Source: Torymus aiolomorphi | Taxonomy: Eukaryota; Arthropoda; Insecta; Hymenoptera; Torymidae | Reading direction: 5' to 3' | Length of the DNA stretch: 64,000 nt | Assembly (NCBI GenBank): GCA_036365515.1 | Contig: CM070876.1 | Location: forward strand, 122,269,810 to 122,333,809 | In this document: positions 11,246 through 23,273 of the stretch, piece after piece | Position numbering within the stretch: the first letter of the stretch is position 1 | Layout: each line of letters opens with the position of its first letter | Position numbers and translations under genes: made by a program | The notes under the pieces: model-generated | Told to the model about the DNA's origin: nothing | Seen by the model: only the letters and a program-made list of their open reading frames with translations | Database searches by the model: none

Positions 11246-12189
11246 CTAAAATACAATATTAAAAATTTCCATTTAATTGAAATTTAATTCAGTTTAATAA
11301 TTAATTTAATTGAAATAGACGGGGTGCTGATCATATCTTGCATAGATATTATAATAATATATCAATTATTGAGGGATTTATTAATTAATGAATAGAAAGA
11401 TTATTATAAAATATGAAAATATTTATTACCAAAATTAAGTACATAACTTCTGAATCAATAATTCTCTAAAACGAATATCACATCGTTTTCGCATAATAGG
11501 CACGACCGAAATGCTCAGGACAACCTTATACTTTTATTATTGTAAAAATTGTAATACTTTATCGTTTTTATCATTGAAAATAAACAGCAATACATCTGCA
11601 GTAATATTTAAATAATAATTATCCATTTACTTTTACACACTTATTTCTTCTTCTTTGTAGAAGGTTTGTGTTTTAATTCTTCATATATAAATATATTTAG
11701 TAACTTTTTAAATATTAGTCTATGATGTATATGAATTTATTAAGTATCAATTGATATGATTAAAGTGCGCATAGGAATATTGAATATCAATACCACGATT
11801 GTAGTTATATTTAAAAGTCAAAACATAGTTTTCATAATTTCTATTATAATTATAATAATTGTTTTTCATCTTTATTCATGAAAGTGTTATATGGACCAAA
11901 ATTTTGTTTTAATATTATCTACAACTTTTGTATTTGATAAAAAAATATAGTTCAATTTTATACAATTTTAATCAAATGTGGAGACAAGCTGCTCACGGAC
12001 TCACGGGTATTCCTAATAACTACATATACCTATACAATCTCAATTACAAAAAAATACTCGCGGCACGTATGCACATATACACTAATACCGCGAAAAGGAG
12101 AAAAACAGGAGGAAGCTCTATACTGATCTGGCTTAGCCCTGCGACCTACGTGCATGAGTACTATTGCAGCAGTCGTAACGGCTACCTCG
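11246..12189. other. AT-rich noncoding region
   Basis: No repeat family or domain is recognised. The plus ORF 11928-12194 shows no motif and is treated as chance. Confidence 0.45.
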
Positions 12190-13220
12190 GCTAGGCTGCG
12201 TTCACACAGTACCTACAGCGGAAAAACACATGCGATTCGCGCGACCGCGAGCGCTCCCTGTGTATAAGATATATTTATATAAGATATGGATCGCGCGCAC
12301 TTTTTGCTACTCTATAGTGAGTAGTGCTTGTGCGGCGTGCCGTTGCGCGCATGTGTCCATGGTGTATCGGTGTGTGATGTCAACAATCGCATCGTCTGGC
12401 TCCCGGCGTTCCTAGCGATGACAGCAACTGCAGTAGTATGCCACCCTGGTGAACGTCATCCCTTACATCGTGTTCTCGCCGATTAACGATAATTCGTCGG
12501 AGATGGGAAGGCAGTGTGTCAACGTCGAGAGCAGATTTAGTAAGCCCTTTCTTGTTCCTAACCTCTCTGATGGGTGACCTGATGGTACTTTCTCTTGTGG
12601 CAGGTATCTGTGTCAGCGAGAGTAGTGTAATCTATTTATTAATTATATGTGGTTTTTAGGTGCTCAACTTTCCTTGTTTGGCTCTTATACTAGTGACTAT
12701 GTGTACAGTTAATCTGCTGCTTATTTCTTCAGCGACTCTCAGGGTGGAGCTGTTTCCAGCAGTGAAACAACGGTTGAAAGTCTCAACCAGTCCTTCCCCC
12801 TTATTGGTTACAGGTAGCTGGTACAGCGAGTGAACAACATCCATTGCTGCAGACTTTTCATTTGCATGGTATGTTTTTGTGTCATCCATTTATTAGTCAT
12901 ATGTGAGTCATTAAGAGCTCAACTCGCCTCGGTTGTCCCCAGAATAGAGACTGATCTGCTGTTCATGTGTTTTGTTGATCCATAGGCTGAGGCAGTCCCT
13001 GTTATTGAGACACAATTGACGGTCTCTGTTAGTACCTTCCTCCCAGGTGGTATGATTGCTGGCGTAGTGAATCACTGTTAGATGATTCTCAGCAGACTGG
13101 CATCCATGGAGTAGTGCCAGCCTAGACCGTCCAGCCCTATTTAGCTGCTTCTACAGCTCTAAGTGATCTTCGAGTCTTAGTGCTTTAGAGTGTGAGGGGA
13201 TAGGTAATAGGAACTGGGGG
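12190..13220. repeat. GC-richer region with a degenerate ~250-bp tandem duplication
   Basis: Blocks in 12540-12830 recur in the same order in 12830-13085: ATTTATTA-TATGTG, GAGCTCAACT, TCTGCTG.TC, GGTTGAAAGTCTC/TTGACGGTCTC and a CCTTCC-CC tract, then ATTGCTGGCGTAGTGAA against GGTAGCTGGTACAGCGAGTGAA. The reading frames are not conserved between the two units, so it looks noncoding. It could be an old LTR or an RNA gene remnant. The origin is unknown. Confidence 0.4.
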
Positions 13221-14225
13221 ATATCATAAAAGTGCTGTGTGTGTGGTTCAATGCGATACGGGTATAAGGTAGTTGTCCCTGGTAATATTAGCTCGCCTAG
13301 TTAATTTCTAAGTTTAATCAGGGTTTAAGAACTCGTTTCAGGGTATCTCTTGTATTAAAATACATGATTATGTATTTCGCAGACTTCCACCCAGTGAGAC
13401 TTGCATATTTAATAGTTTTCTACACAGTATAAGACTGACAGAGTCAGCTAGAACATTACTTTTTTTATGCATTGAAATTTACCATATTACAAAATTTATA
13501 TAGCACATACATTACACAAAAGTTTTTTTTTTTGTAAATATGATATTACTTTAACATGAACTTATATAATATTACACAATTTTGATTCTTTTAGTTCAAT
13601 CACTTAGATCCTAGAAACATAGTTAATAAATTAAGCTGTGTAATCTTATATTAAATTTTTTATATTAGTTGTCAAAACAGTAAGCTAACATAATTATATA
13701 TTTTTACCAACCCACTTAATATACATTTTTCTAATTTTAATTCTACTACATTCTAAGTTCTCTAGATCATTTGACAAGGAATTATAAGTTCTGACAGCTT
13801 CTATGTGACAGTTTTTGTTAGTTATTGTTTTACTTTTTTCTATTGGTATCTGTACACTTCTATTTCTTGTATTAATTATTTTTCTCTGATATTTAGTTTC
13901 CCATAATGATAGAAAACGGACTGAAAAGAAAATAATTATTTAATATTTAAAGGGCACTCTTCAATCACAAAAGCATTTTTTTATTTAATTTTAAAGATTT
14001 TATTTTGTAGATTATTTAATGATCTTAGACTAATCATACAGGTATAAAGCACCCCAAGCTATTATCCCATAATTTTTAATACCATTAAAATGAGTATAAT
14101 ATCAACAATGTTTTAGTTTGTATAGTATTTGTCTTTTTGCAAAAAACAGGGAAATAGATAATTCGTTTCTTTAATTATTTTTCCAACGTTTTTCTCCCAT
14201 TGAATATTGTAATCAAATATAATTT
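13221..14225. other. AT-rich noncoding region
   Basis: Nothing recognisable is seen on either strand. All ORFs are short and without motifs. Confidence 0.45.
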
Positions 14226-16536
14226 TGTAAAACTTTCTACGAAAGTATCAAATAAGGCAAGTATAAACGTTTTTTCTGTATGATCTATAAAATAATAATA
14301 TTTATAATTTTTTAAAAGAAATCAAATAAATACCAGTGAAAAAGTCTTTCACTTCTTTGAGTCATTGTATGCTGAACAAATTATATGTAGGTACATACCA
14401 ATTGTTCACTACAAATCAAAGAAACGGAAGTTGTGAAATCAATTATCTATAGTCAAGTAATGTAAAGAACTCTCGGAAATAACTGTATGACTGTTTTCAG
14501 AAATGTATTTAAATTTGTTCATTCTTTTATACAAATTGAACACAAGTAAGTACTAAAATCAGTTTATTGTAGTCAAGTACCCATAAGTTAACTTAACTAA
14601 CATAATAAAACTTTTCGTACCTACCCAAAAATATTCTGCCGGCGGGCATAAAATACTACATAACGCCCAAGAGGTGTAATAGCTCACATACAGCTCCTAT
14701 AAAAATTTATAGAACCTACGCACTTTACGCCCGTGTGGGCAAAAATTATTTTAATTATATACTTAACTATTTTTTACTACTTCTAGTAAATGTATGCTAA
14801 ACAAATTACATGTAAATATACATTCAAATTGTTCATTGTAAATCAAACAAACGAAATTTGTGAAATCAATTACTGATAGTCAAGTAATGCATATAACTCT
14901 CTGAAACAACTGTATGACTGCTCTCAGAAATGTTTTCAAATTTGTTCATTTTTCTATACAAATTAAACACAAGACCGTACTGAAATCAATTTATTGTAGT
15001 CAAGTACCCATAAGTTAATTTGACTGACATAATAGAACTTTTCGTACCTTGCGTGTAAAATTACATTTTATGCCAACGTTGTAACTTCAATAATATTCAG
15101 CCAGCGGGCATAAAATATTACTTAACGTCTAAGAGGCGCAATAGCTCGCATACTCCTACAAAAATTTTTAGAACCTACGCACTTTACGTCCGTGGGGGTG
15201 AAAATTATTTTATAACTATTATGCCTTCTTTTCATTTCTAAAATTCATAAGAATTCTTTCGAATATTTACGAAAAGTCAAAGCATATATAAAAAAATTAC
15301 ATAGTTATCGACACATCCCTATTTTCCATTATTCTTTCTCAATTTTGAACTTTCTATAATATTACGCATCTTGGAAGTACAAGGAAAGTCTAGAGCTGCT
15401 GTAGCAGGGGTGAACCTCCAATCGCCCACATATACTTGGCGGGCCCAACGGTTTGCAGTTCAAGGTGTAGACATGGTCAATTTCATATAAATATGTTTAA
15501 AGAAATGGGTAGCATCTACATATTAAATACTGATCCATGAATCTATCACTCGGTTTTTAAATAAAAATTGCAAACCCGAGTGGAAATATCATATGAGATC
15601 TCATATGAGAATATCGGACATCAGTTCTCATATGAGGTTTCATATGAGATCCCATAATATATAAAATTGCAGATAATATCACATATACATCAGATCTCAT
15701 CTGAGATCTAATGTCTGAAATACTCACATGAGATCTTATATCATATTTACACGAGGGAAAAGGAGAAAAAATAGGTGGCTTATAAAATGGTTAGTAAAAT
15801 CTAAAGCACTTTTGAGTAGATTTTTGAGTAGAATTTATATATGCATTTTTATTTCATTCCTGCATGTAAACACCACGGAAAAGGAAAAATATTTTGGGTA
15901 ATGTAAGTAAATCATGAGATTCTGCACATATGAAGGGATGATACATTTAAACAGCATAAATTAAAAATTAGAGCCATTGTAATTATTTATTAATTACAGT
16001 GGACATATAGATATGAACATTTTTAATGAATTTATGCAAAAATTTAGAATTCTACATTTACAAAGCCCACCCGTAAACTGCAAACCGTCGGGCTCGCCAA
16101 GTATGGGTTGGGGATTGGACGTTCACCCCTGCTAGAGAAGCTCTAGACTTCCCTTGTCCTCCCAAGATGCGTAATATTATAGAAAGTTAAAAATTGAGAA
16201 AGAATAACGGATAATAGGGATGTGTTCGTAACTATGTAATTTTTTTATATAGACTTTGACTTTTCGTCAATATTGTATTTGAAAGAATTCTTATGAATTT
16301 TCGAATTGAAAAGAAGGCATAATAGTTATAAAATAATTTTCACCCCCACGGCCGTAAAATGCGTAGGTTCCATAAGGTTTTGTAGGAGTATGCGAGCTAT
16401 TGCGCTTCTTAGACGTTAAGTAATATTTTATGCCCGCTGGCTGAATATTATTGAATTTTATACGCAAGGTACGAAAAGTTCTATTATGTCAGTCAAGTTA
16501 ACTTATGGGTACTTGACTACAATAAATTGATTTCAG
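14226..16536. mobile_element. Fold-back element, copy 2, truncated and diverged
   Basis: 14226-15470 matches the left arm of the 2973-8278 element (CTTTCTACGAAAGTATCAAA, repeated ACGCACTTTACG blocks, GGCGGGCCCAACGGTTTGC). 16066-16536 is the reverse complement of the inner arm. The central spacer again has CATATGAGATC repeats. The outer ~570 bp of the left arm and most of the right arm are missing. The right arm stops where Gypsy sequence begins. Confidence 0.85.
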
Positions 16537-17057
16537 TAAATTGATCCGTTCATGAAGAGTAAACTCGGACATGAGTAAATCCTAGTGTTCCAAGACCTCT
16601 TTACTCGCTGGGCGGAATGCGTGCATATCCGCAAAGCCAATATGAAGACGGTCTTGAAATAATTCAAGCAAAAAGTGATCCTGCGATTCGGGACTCCGGA
16701 AGTATTCTTGTCCGATAACGGCACATAATTCAAGAATAAAGCCGTGGACGAATACCTCGCCGACACGGCGTCCACCACCCAACTACTCGACCGTATCACC
16801 CTCAGGAGAATCCAGTAGAGAGGGTAAATCGCACATTGAAGACACGCCTAGTCGCATTCGTTGAGGAATCACATGCCGAGTGGGACCAGAAACTGTCGGC
16901 TCTGATATTCTCGTTGAACAACTCCATGCACGTCTCGACCGGCGTGAGCCCAGCGGCACTCAATTACGGCAGATCGCCACTCCCCCCTGCAATGGCCCGC
17001 CGTGAGCAAGAGCGCGAGGCACTCGAGCAAAGAAAGCGCGGGGTCACGAATGCATAG
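16537..17057 (+). pseudogene. Gypsy-type integrase remnant
   Basis: Plus-strand frames contain VFQDLFTRWAECVHI, then FGTPEVFLSDNGT with the second catalytic Asp of the DDE integrase core, then, after a frame change, the C-terminal part of the core (VNRTLKTRL, FSLNNSMHVSTGVSPA, LNYGRSPLPP). In-frame stops interrupt the first part (the codons after VLK and DNGT) and a frameshift lies near 16800. Integrase inserts retroelement DNA into the chromosome. Gag, protease, RT and RNase H are absent upstream, where the fold-back arm abuts, so the copy is 5'-truncated. GC content is higher than in its surroundings. Confidence 0.8.
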
Positions 17058-18373
17058 GCAGAGTGCTTACGGGAGTTGGATCACGTGCGGAAGAGGGCCG
17101 CCGCGCAAACCGCCGACGAGCAACAGCGGCAGGCGGCTTATTACAACTCGCGCCGGCGTGAAGTGTCATACAACGTCTTTTTGTTATAGATGGCTGAGAT
17201 ATCGGTGGTTCCATGCACCGTGACCGGCGTCTTAGACACCGAAGCGATGGTGCTACGCGTACTGCACGCCATCAAGCAATTCGGGCGAGCTGAGTTTGCT
17301 CGCCCGTGTTCGGTGGTGTTGGTCCTCGCTATCACCGCGGGAAAGACCACCCCCACGACGGAGGACGACCAGATCGACCAGGCGGCTCAGCTCTAAAAAG
17401 GCCAGGGACCTCTAGTCCCCGAAGCTACGGCGCCAAATCCGGGGGAGATAGTCCCGCCATCGCCGATGATGGCCCGCTGCGCGTCATTGGAGCGCCTCTT
17501 CAAGGGGGCGCGAGCCACCAGCCGCCAGACCTGGGCCGAGGGACACGGCTGAGAGCAGTTACAGCCGAGCCGGCGCTTCGACGGCCGGGAGCGAGGGAGA
17601 GAGAGAAAGAAGCGGGCGCCCAGCAGCGAAGAAGGAGGGCAGGAAGAGAGAGCCAGAGAGAGACGTAGCAGCGCACGGCAGCCAACACCTGCGAGTGCGT
17701 TCGCTCGTACCTTTACGCATTTAGGAAGATAAGTCCTGTCGAGGCAACCGCATGCTCTTCCCGCGGACGACGCGCATCCGAGAGTGAGACCCGGGCAAGT
17801 GAGTGAGGCTCACTGACGCGTGCGCGGGAGCCGATCGCGCGTAGTGATCGGCCAACGTTGGCGCGGGCCGCCTTTTACACGTACGTGTGTGCGACCAAGC
17901 ACGCACGTACTTCGCGCGCGCGGGCGCACCACCCTAACCGGCTTAGAGCACGCGCCGCGCGTGTAACACGCTAACAGCTCCTGGGGCAATAAAGTTAACT
18001 GTACTTTTTTAAATGGTTCGCGTATTATTTCGCGCACCCGTCCCCTATCATTTCCTGATTCGGTGGCTCGGTGAAACGGACACCACCGGCCTCCGCAAAC
18101 GCGAGTACTCGGTACTCGCGTATATCTGAGCGATCGGAACAGCACGTTTAGAGTGAGAGAGAGAAAGCGCGACGGCAAAATCGCGCGCTATGACGTAGAT
18201 AAGCGCGGTTTCAGTAGAAAGCAGCCGTCGGCGAGCAACGGCGCGGGGCTTACAGGCAGCCGATCGCCGTAGGTTAGCACGAGCCAGTGCTAGTGCAGGA
18301 ATCTTGCTGTGCCGTTCATCGGCCAGTCCGCGTTGAGAAAGTGAGCAACCCGGATAAAACTTACCCCGTTACA
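17058..18373 (+). mobile_element. 3' region and probable LTR of the Gypsy remnant
   Basis: GC-rich sequence with a purine-rich tract (17590-17665, GAGAGAG-type, polypurine-like), an AATAAA at 17987-17992 and a terminal CCCCGTTACA at about 18364-18373, typical of an LTR 3' end. A short plus ORF at 17190-17396 of unknown function follows the integrase. No second LTR is present for comparison, so the LTR start is not assigned. Confidence 0.5.
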
Positions 18374-18377
18374 CATT

Positions 18378-18617
18378 GCAGAATTATATTTAGGTCCAAT
18401 GAATGTATCATGTGAATTTTGTGATGTCAAACATTTTAAATACGAACTTACGAAAGATAAAAAATTTTAAAATTGTTGTCAAAAAGGCAATGTATATTTA
18501 CCTAATAATTCATGCTACTCCGAACATTTGAAAGCATTAGTTACAGGAAATAGTAGTGAATGTAAACATTTTAAAGAGCATATTCCGATATATAATAATG
18601 CTTTTGCATTTGCATAA
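18378..18617 (+). pseudogene. Helitron Rep-helicase, N-terminal domain fragment
   Basis: One frame reads LGPMNVSCEFCDVKHFKYE, then CCQKGNVYLP, SEHLKAL and FKEHIPIYNNAFAFA, ending at TAA. This is the Helitron helicase-like N-terminal domain, with its conserved CxxC, CC..G.V.LP and Y-N-AFAFA signatures. One in-frame TAA after KDKKF breaks it, and sequence beyond AFAFA is unrelated, so it is a fossil. It begins five bases after the Gypsy LTR end. It is the opposite end of the protein from the fragment at 3-146, so it belongs to a different Helitron copy. Confidence 0.8.
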
Positions 18618-19275
18618 TATTATTATTCGTAAAACCTTTTTTACAAATTACAAAAAATCTATAGAAAAAAAGCTAAATAGCTGTTACACTGCTTTTTTTA
18701 TTCAAATAATATATATAAAAAATTTTTGGAGGAGTTACTCTAAACCTAAAAAAAATAGTTTAGATAAAAAAATAAAAAAGTTTGTGATGATATGGCTGAA
18801 AGATCGTACTATCTTTAAAATAACGAAAAAATTTATTTTCGTTTTTTTTTGTCTTTTTTATAGGTATCTGATAGGAAAACATTTACTTGAATGTGTTGTA
18901 AAATATCAAAAAACATTATTTAAGTCATATTAGTATAAAGATAATATAATTAAATTTACATACGGGATTTAAGTATTATAAAAATAGAATAAACCATATT
19001 GCGGAATTTGAAATCCAGTGGAATCGTCTTCTGACAATTTTGCACTTCTGTTCTAGTAAATAGTGACCAAAGTGTTATCGAAATTTAACATCAATTTACT
19101 GTATTAATACTATCTTTGTATCTATATATAACTTGTCTGCTAATACCAGTGTGAATACAGTTGCACAGCTGACAGCTCATATAAGCAGAGAACATAATCA
19201 TGTGATTTCAACAGTTTGATTTGCAGATTTATTGCTTCCTCATAGAGAAAGCTTTTTTCTTAGTGTTTGATTATT
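18618..19275. other. AT-rich noncoding region with a short hairpin repeat
   Basis: The 18556-18933 ORF is Lys/Ile/Phe low complexity and is not called. At about 19229-19254, TTGCTTCCTCATAGAGAAAGC resembles the 5' hairpin of the dispersed repeat found at 29098 and 56649. It abuts the truncated 3' end of the LINE. Confidence 0.5.
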
Positions 19276-20443
19276 TGCATTAGTATTTTTACACATTTTG
19301 CAATCTATCTGAAAGATAGCGAGTTAATAGCTTTAGAGCGTTACCTCTTATTCCATATCTATCAAGTTTCTATAATAAGATTTTATGGTTCACCGTATCA
19401 AAAGCCTTTGCCAAATCCAAAAAAGCCGCGATTATTGGTGTGTTCTTGTCTAGATTAGAATAGATTATGTTTGTGAGATAGCTTAAAACGTCAGTAGTTC
19501 CCCTGTTTTTAACAAAACCATATTGTTTATCCGAGATTATGTTACATGCACTTAAGAAGGCATATAATCGATTATATATAATTTTTTCAAAGATCTTAGC
19601 AATGTTAGAAATAAGCGAAATAGGTCTGTAGTAGGAGGCACATGACCTGTCTCCAGCTTTAAATATGGGAACCACTTCTGCAGTTTTTAATACCCGAGGT
19701 CATTTGGAATTAACAATGCATAAGTTGAAAATATATTTTAAAGGTAGCTATATATATGTGGAGATCGTTTTTAAGATCTCACTATTAACCTTTAGAGGAC
19801 GGGATGGCCCCTATACGGGCCATGCCCATGATCGACCCTTTACATGTGTTAGTTTTGAGATGTGAGACATCACAAAAACTCGATTTCTATAGAAAAGTGA
19901 GAGAAAACAGTAAACCCAAATCCCCGTCCTCTAAAGGTTAATGCCATCTACCCCTCCTGTTTTGTCTTTCATTTCACTGATTATTTTGTAAACTTCGAGC
20001 TGATGAGTAAGATTGATAAAGATTGTTTTTGGATTAGTTCGAGGTAATTTTATATTTGCATTAGTCGGACGTTTAATTGTGTTACTTAAATTTAAACCTA
20101 CATCACAGAAATATATGTTCATGTAAGCTACATCACATTTGTTATCTAATTTTTCATTATTTACTGTGAGGCTGTTTATAGTATTTACCTCTTTTTTTTT
20201 TTTAGATAAGCTAGAGTTTATAAATTTCCATAATTTTTTGGGATTGTTACTACAAGATTCCACTTGATCTTTTTCATATTTAATTTTAGCATCTTTTATG
20301 ACCTTATCTAATAATTTGACATAGGCTTTGTAGTCACTTTTTAATGTTACATTATCAGTACTGCTTCTACATAAAGTATACAATGTTTCTTTGATTTGAC
20401 AGGATTTCATTATTGCGCTTGTGATCCATTTTGTTCTTGGCAC
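19276..20443 (-). pseudogene. LINE reverse transcriptase and upstream linker
   Basis: On the minus strand, 20443-19931 encodes the linker before RT, ending in DKTGGVDGINL, the block just before RT motif 1. After the MITE, 19675-19370 holds VPIFKAGD, YYRPISLISNIAKIFEKII, KQYGFVKNRGTTDVL and FLDLAKAFDTVNHKILL, which contains the first catalytic Asp. In another frame it continues to YGIRGNALKLLTRYLSDR and then stops at about 19276. The YxDD motif and everything beyond are absent. RT copies element RNA into DNA at the target nick. Frame changes and the missing half make it inactive. Confidence 0.85.
19785..19941. mobile_element. piggyBac-like MITE with TTAA target duplication
   Basis: A 149-bp insert (19789-19937) has perfect 15-bp inverted ends, CCTTTAGAGGACGGG. 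It is flanked on both sides by TTAA (19785-19788 and 19938-19941), the duplication characteristic of piggyBac transposases. It interrupts the LINE just upstream of the RT core. There is no coding capacity, so it would be mobilised in trans. Confidence 0.9.
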
Positions 20444-21480
20444 TAGACTTTTATTGTACCTTTTTTGTTATTAATTGTTGTAGCTTTATCTGAACATTCC
20501 TGTATTAGTTCAATCAATTTTTCTACAGCAAGTTCAGGATCTTGTATAGATAATATCTCATTCCAGTTCGTACTATTTGCAATATGTATTAGTTTTCTGT
20601 AATTTATGGGTTTCAAAGTCTGAAAGGTGTCAGTTGATAATATAATATTATCTATATTTACGAGTAGTGTATAATGATCAGTAATAGGGTTTGTTAGTTT
20701 GTAAGATGTAGTCTCAAAAGTGTTAGATTTAATGAATATATTATCAATGCAAGATCCTCTGTTATCTCCAGGTCTAGTAATGCCTGTGAAGCATGGAGAA
20801 TATTCATTTTCTAATAAGTTATTGAGAAATTCCTGATTATTTGTATTATCAGTCGCTTCGTTACTCTTAATATTACTATGCAAAATATCTATGTTAAAAT
20901 CACCAGCAAGAATATGATTTTTTGTATTTTTAATCCTATTAATTTTTAAAAATTTCTCAAGATTGTAATTAAATTCGGTTTTTGTTATATTATGACATCT
21001 CTACATTGCAGATATTCTTAAAAATATGTTGCTTTCAAGTGTTATTTCAGCGCTTAATATAATTAGCTTACCAATAATTACTATTTCAGTAGCTACAATT
21101 AGATTATTTTTTACATACCTTACAACGCCATCGTTTTGATTTATTTTACTTTCATTATAGTAAATATTATAGCCTGGTATTGGTAGTATTGGTAGTATTG
21201 GTAGTATTTGGTAGTATTGATAATATTCCAAGTTCCAGGTTTCAAAACATATTATGACACTTGGTTTTGTAATAATATTTTCAATAAGCATTTCAAGTTT
21301 AGAAAAGTTTGCATTTAAGCTTCTAATATTTACAGATAATATAAGATTGCGGCTATTTTTAATTTTCTTATTAAGACTCTGTGTATCACTTACGCTTATT
21401 TCTTTCAAAATAATATTTTCACTGTCAAATAGCTCTTGATTTCCGTAATTTGTATCTTTGAAATGAGATTCTTCATCCAT
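20443..21480 (-). pseudogene. LINE apurinic-type endonuclease domain
   Basis: Two frames, 21480-21001 and 20883-20443, carry the N-terminal and C-terminal parts of an EEP endonuclease: ILSVNIRSLNANFSKLE, then VIICFETWN with the catalytic Glu, and later GDNRGSCIDNIF and ITDHYTLLVNI (SDH-like block, here TDH). A GGTAGTATT microsatellite at about 21174-21232 expanded inside the domain and added ILPILPILP residues. The enzyme nicks target DNA to prime reverse transcription. At least one frame change between 20883 and 21001 breaks the gene. Confidence 0.8.
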
Positions 21481-23049
21481 TGTGGTGCGTTGGTGTCGTT
21501 TGTCCAGTCTGCTTAGCTACGATGTTCTCGTTCATTAACGACAGCTTCGATGGTGATAAGTTGGACGTCCCTTTTACCGGTGATAAGTTGGAGATCTTCG
21601 TTACAATATGTTGGTACTGGTAGTTATCTACTTTACCCATATGTCTTGGAATAGTGGGCTTGACGATATAGTCAGTGGCGTCGACTAATTTTTGTATCTT
21701 ATCTAACAAAATCTTCCATGCGTGGCTATCCGTTGCTATATTTTTCGTATCATAATGTGTTCCATATTTTCTATTTGTATAGTCACAATTTATGCACTTG
21801 TTTTCTCTTTCACCATTAAACTTGTTTTATGTTTATCTGCGAACTTAAGACACACATGCTCATTTCTGCATTTTGATGTATTATGCCCATGTCTTGCACA
21901 TTTTCGACAAGGAGCAACGTTTAATACGTCATACACTTTACAATTTTGATACCCCACAAAAATTCTATTGTTATTTTCTTTAATAAATATGTGTATGTCA
22001 CCTGTAACTTCCAAGACTATTGATTACAATTTGCTTTTGTTGTTCGTATATGAATGTAGTATGTGGCACTTCTTATCAAAGTTTTTGAAATTCCTGAAAT
22101 TGATATCTTCTTCGAATGCTGCGTCATCCAGTTCTGGGATGTTATCTATGCCAGTCACTCTCACTTTAGGGTTTAAAACTTGTTCCTTTTGCATTTCACA
22201 GATTACACCTAATTCTCGATTTTTTAATAGATTGAGCGCTGAATTAACGTTTTCTTCTTCTAGACAGGATATAATTAGTTCATCATTGTTTTCCTTATAC
22301 AGCGTGTCCAAAAAGTCTGGAAACACCCAAATAATTTCTCAGCTGAATTACTATTGGAAAATGTTAAGGTCGCCTTTGTAGTAATTTTTTACGAGGAATC
22401 CAATGGTGACCTTGGATTCGACCTTGGACCTCATTTTTGAGGTTATTTCAAGGTCAACCTCATTTTTTTAAATGGTAACCCAATTCTTTATAGCGGAATC
22501 TGAAAGAGCGGAAAATTTTACGTCCGGATATGTATTAAGGTATGAGGTTGAGGTTACCCCCAGAGGTCAAATTCAGGTCAAAGTATGATTTCTTAAAAAT
22601 TTCGCGAGTTCAGTGGTAAAACAAAACAAACAAAGGTAAGGTTTGGTAAGTTCGAACGAAGACTTGAAGGTGACCTCTGATTCGACCTTGAACCTCATTT
22701 TGAGCCTCATTTTTGAGGTTATTTCGAGGTCAACCTCATTTTTTTAAATGGTAACCCCTATTTTTTTAGCGGAATCGGAAAGAGTGTGAAACTTTACGTC
22801 CAAACATGTACTCAGAACATAGTTCAAGAAGGACCTTGACGTTCATTTGAAGGTCATTTAAACTTAATGACGGTCTGATCTTGTGTAAACTTTTTATCAC
22901 ACTGAGCGAGGTTAATTCTTTAGTAGTTTTCAACGAGAAATCTAATGGTGACCTTGACATTGTCCTTAAAAGTCATGTCAAGGTCAATTTTTTGACATTT
23001 AGCGTTACCCAGGAACAACGACGTGGACGTAGTAAAATCTGTTCCCTTT

Positions 23050-23247
23050 GGGGTGCTTGATTTACGTGAGTCCCCTTGCCTCTCACGATGGGGTGCTTGA
23101 TTTACGTGAGTCCCCTTGCCTCTCACGATGGGGCGCTTGATTTACGTGAGTCCCCTTGCCTCTCACGATGGGGTGCTTGATTTACGTGAGTCCCCTTGCC
23201 TCTCACGATGGGGCGCTTGATTTACGTGAGTCCCCTTGCCTCTCACA
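23050..23247. repeat. 40-bp minisatellite, five units
   Basis: Five tandem copies of a 40-bp unit start at 23050, 23090, 23130, 23170 and 23210, each with GGGGYGCTTGATTTACG and CCCCTTGCCTCTCACG. They lie inside the Tc1-like transposon, between the left inverted repeat and the transposase 3' end. The ORF across them is a by-product. Confidence 0.95.
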
Positions 23248-23273
23248 TTTGATTTTTTAAACAGTATAACATC

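Noticed and set aside
12656..12889. 77-codon minus ORF
   Set aside because: The duplicated neighbouring unit does not keep this frame, which argues against coding.
17306..18178. GC-rich ORFs on both strands (120 and 122 codons)
   Set aside because: High GC removes stops by chance; no motif and overlapping opposite-strand frames in an LTR-like region.
18556..18933. 125-codon plus ORF
   Set aside because: Lys/Ile/Phe low complexity from AT-rich DNA; it overlaps the end of the Helitron fragment in another frame.
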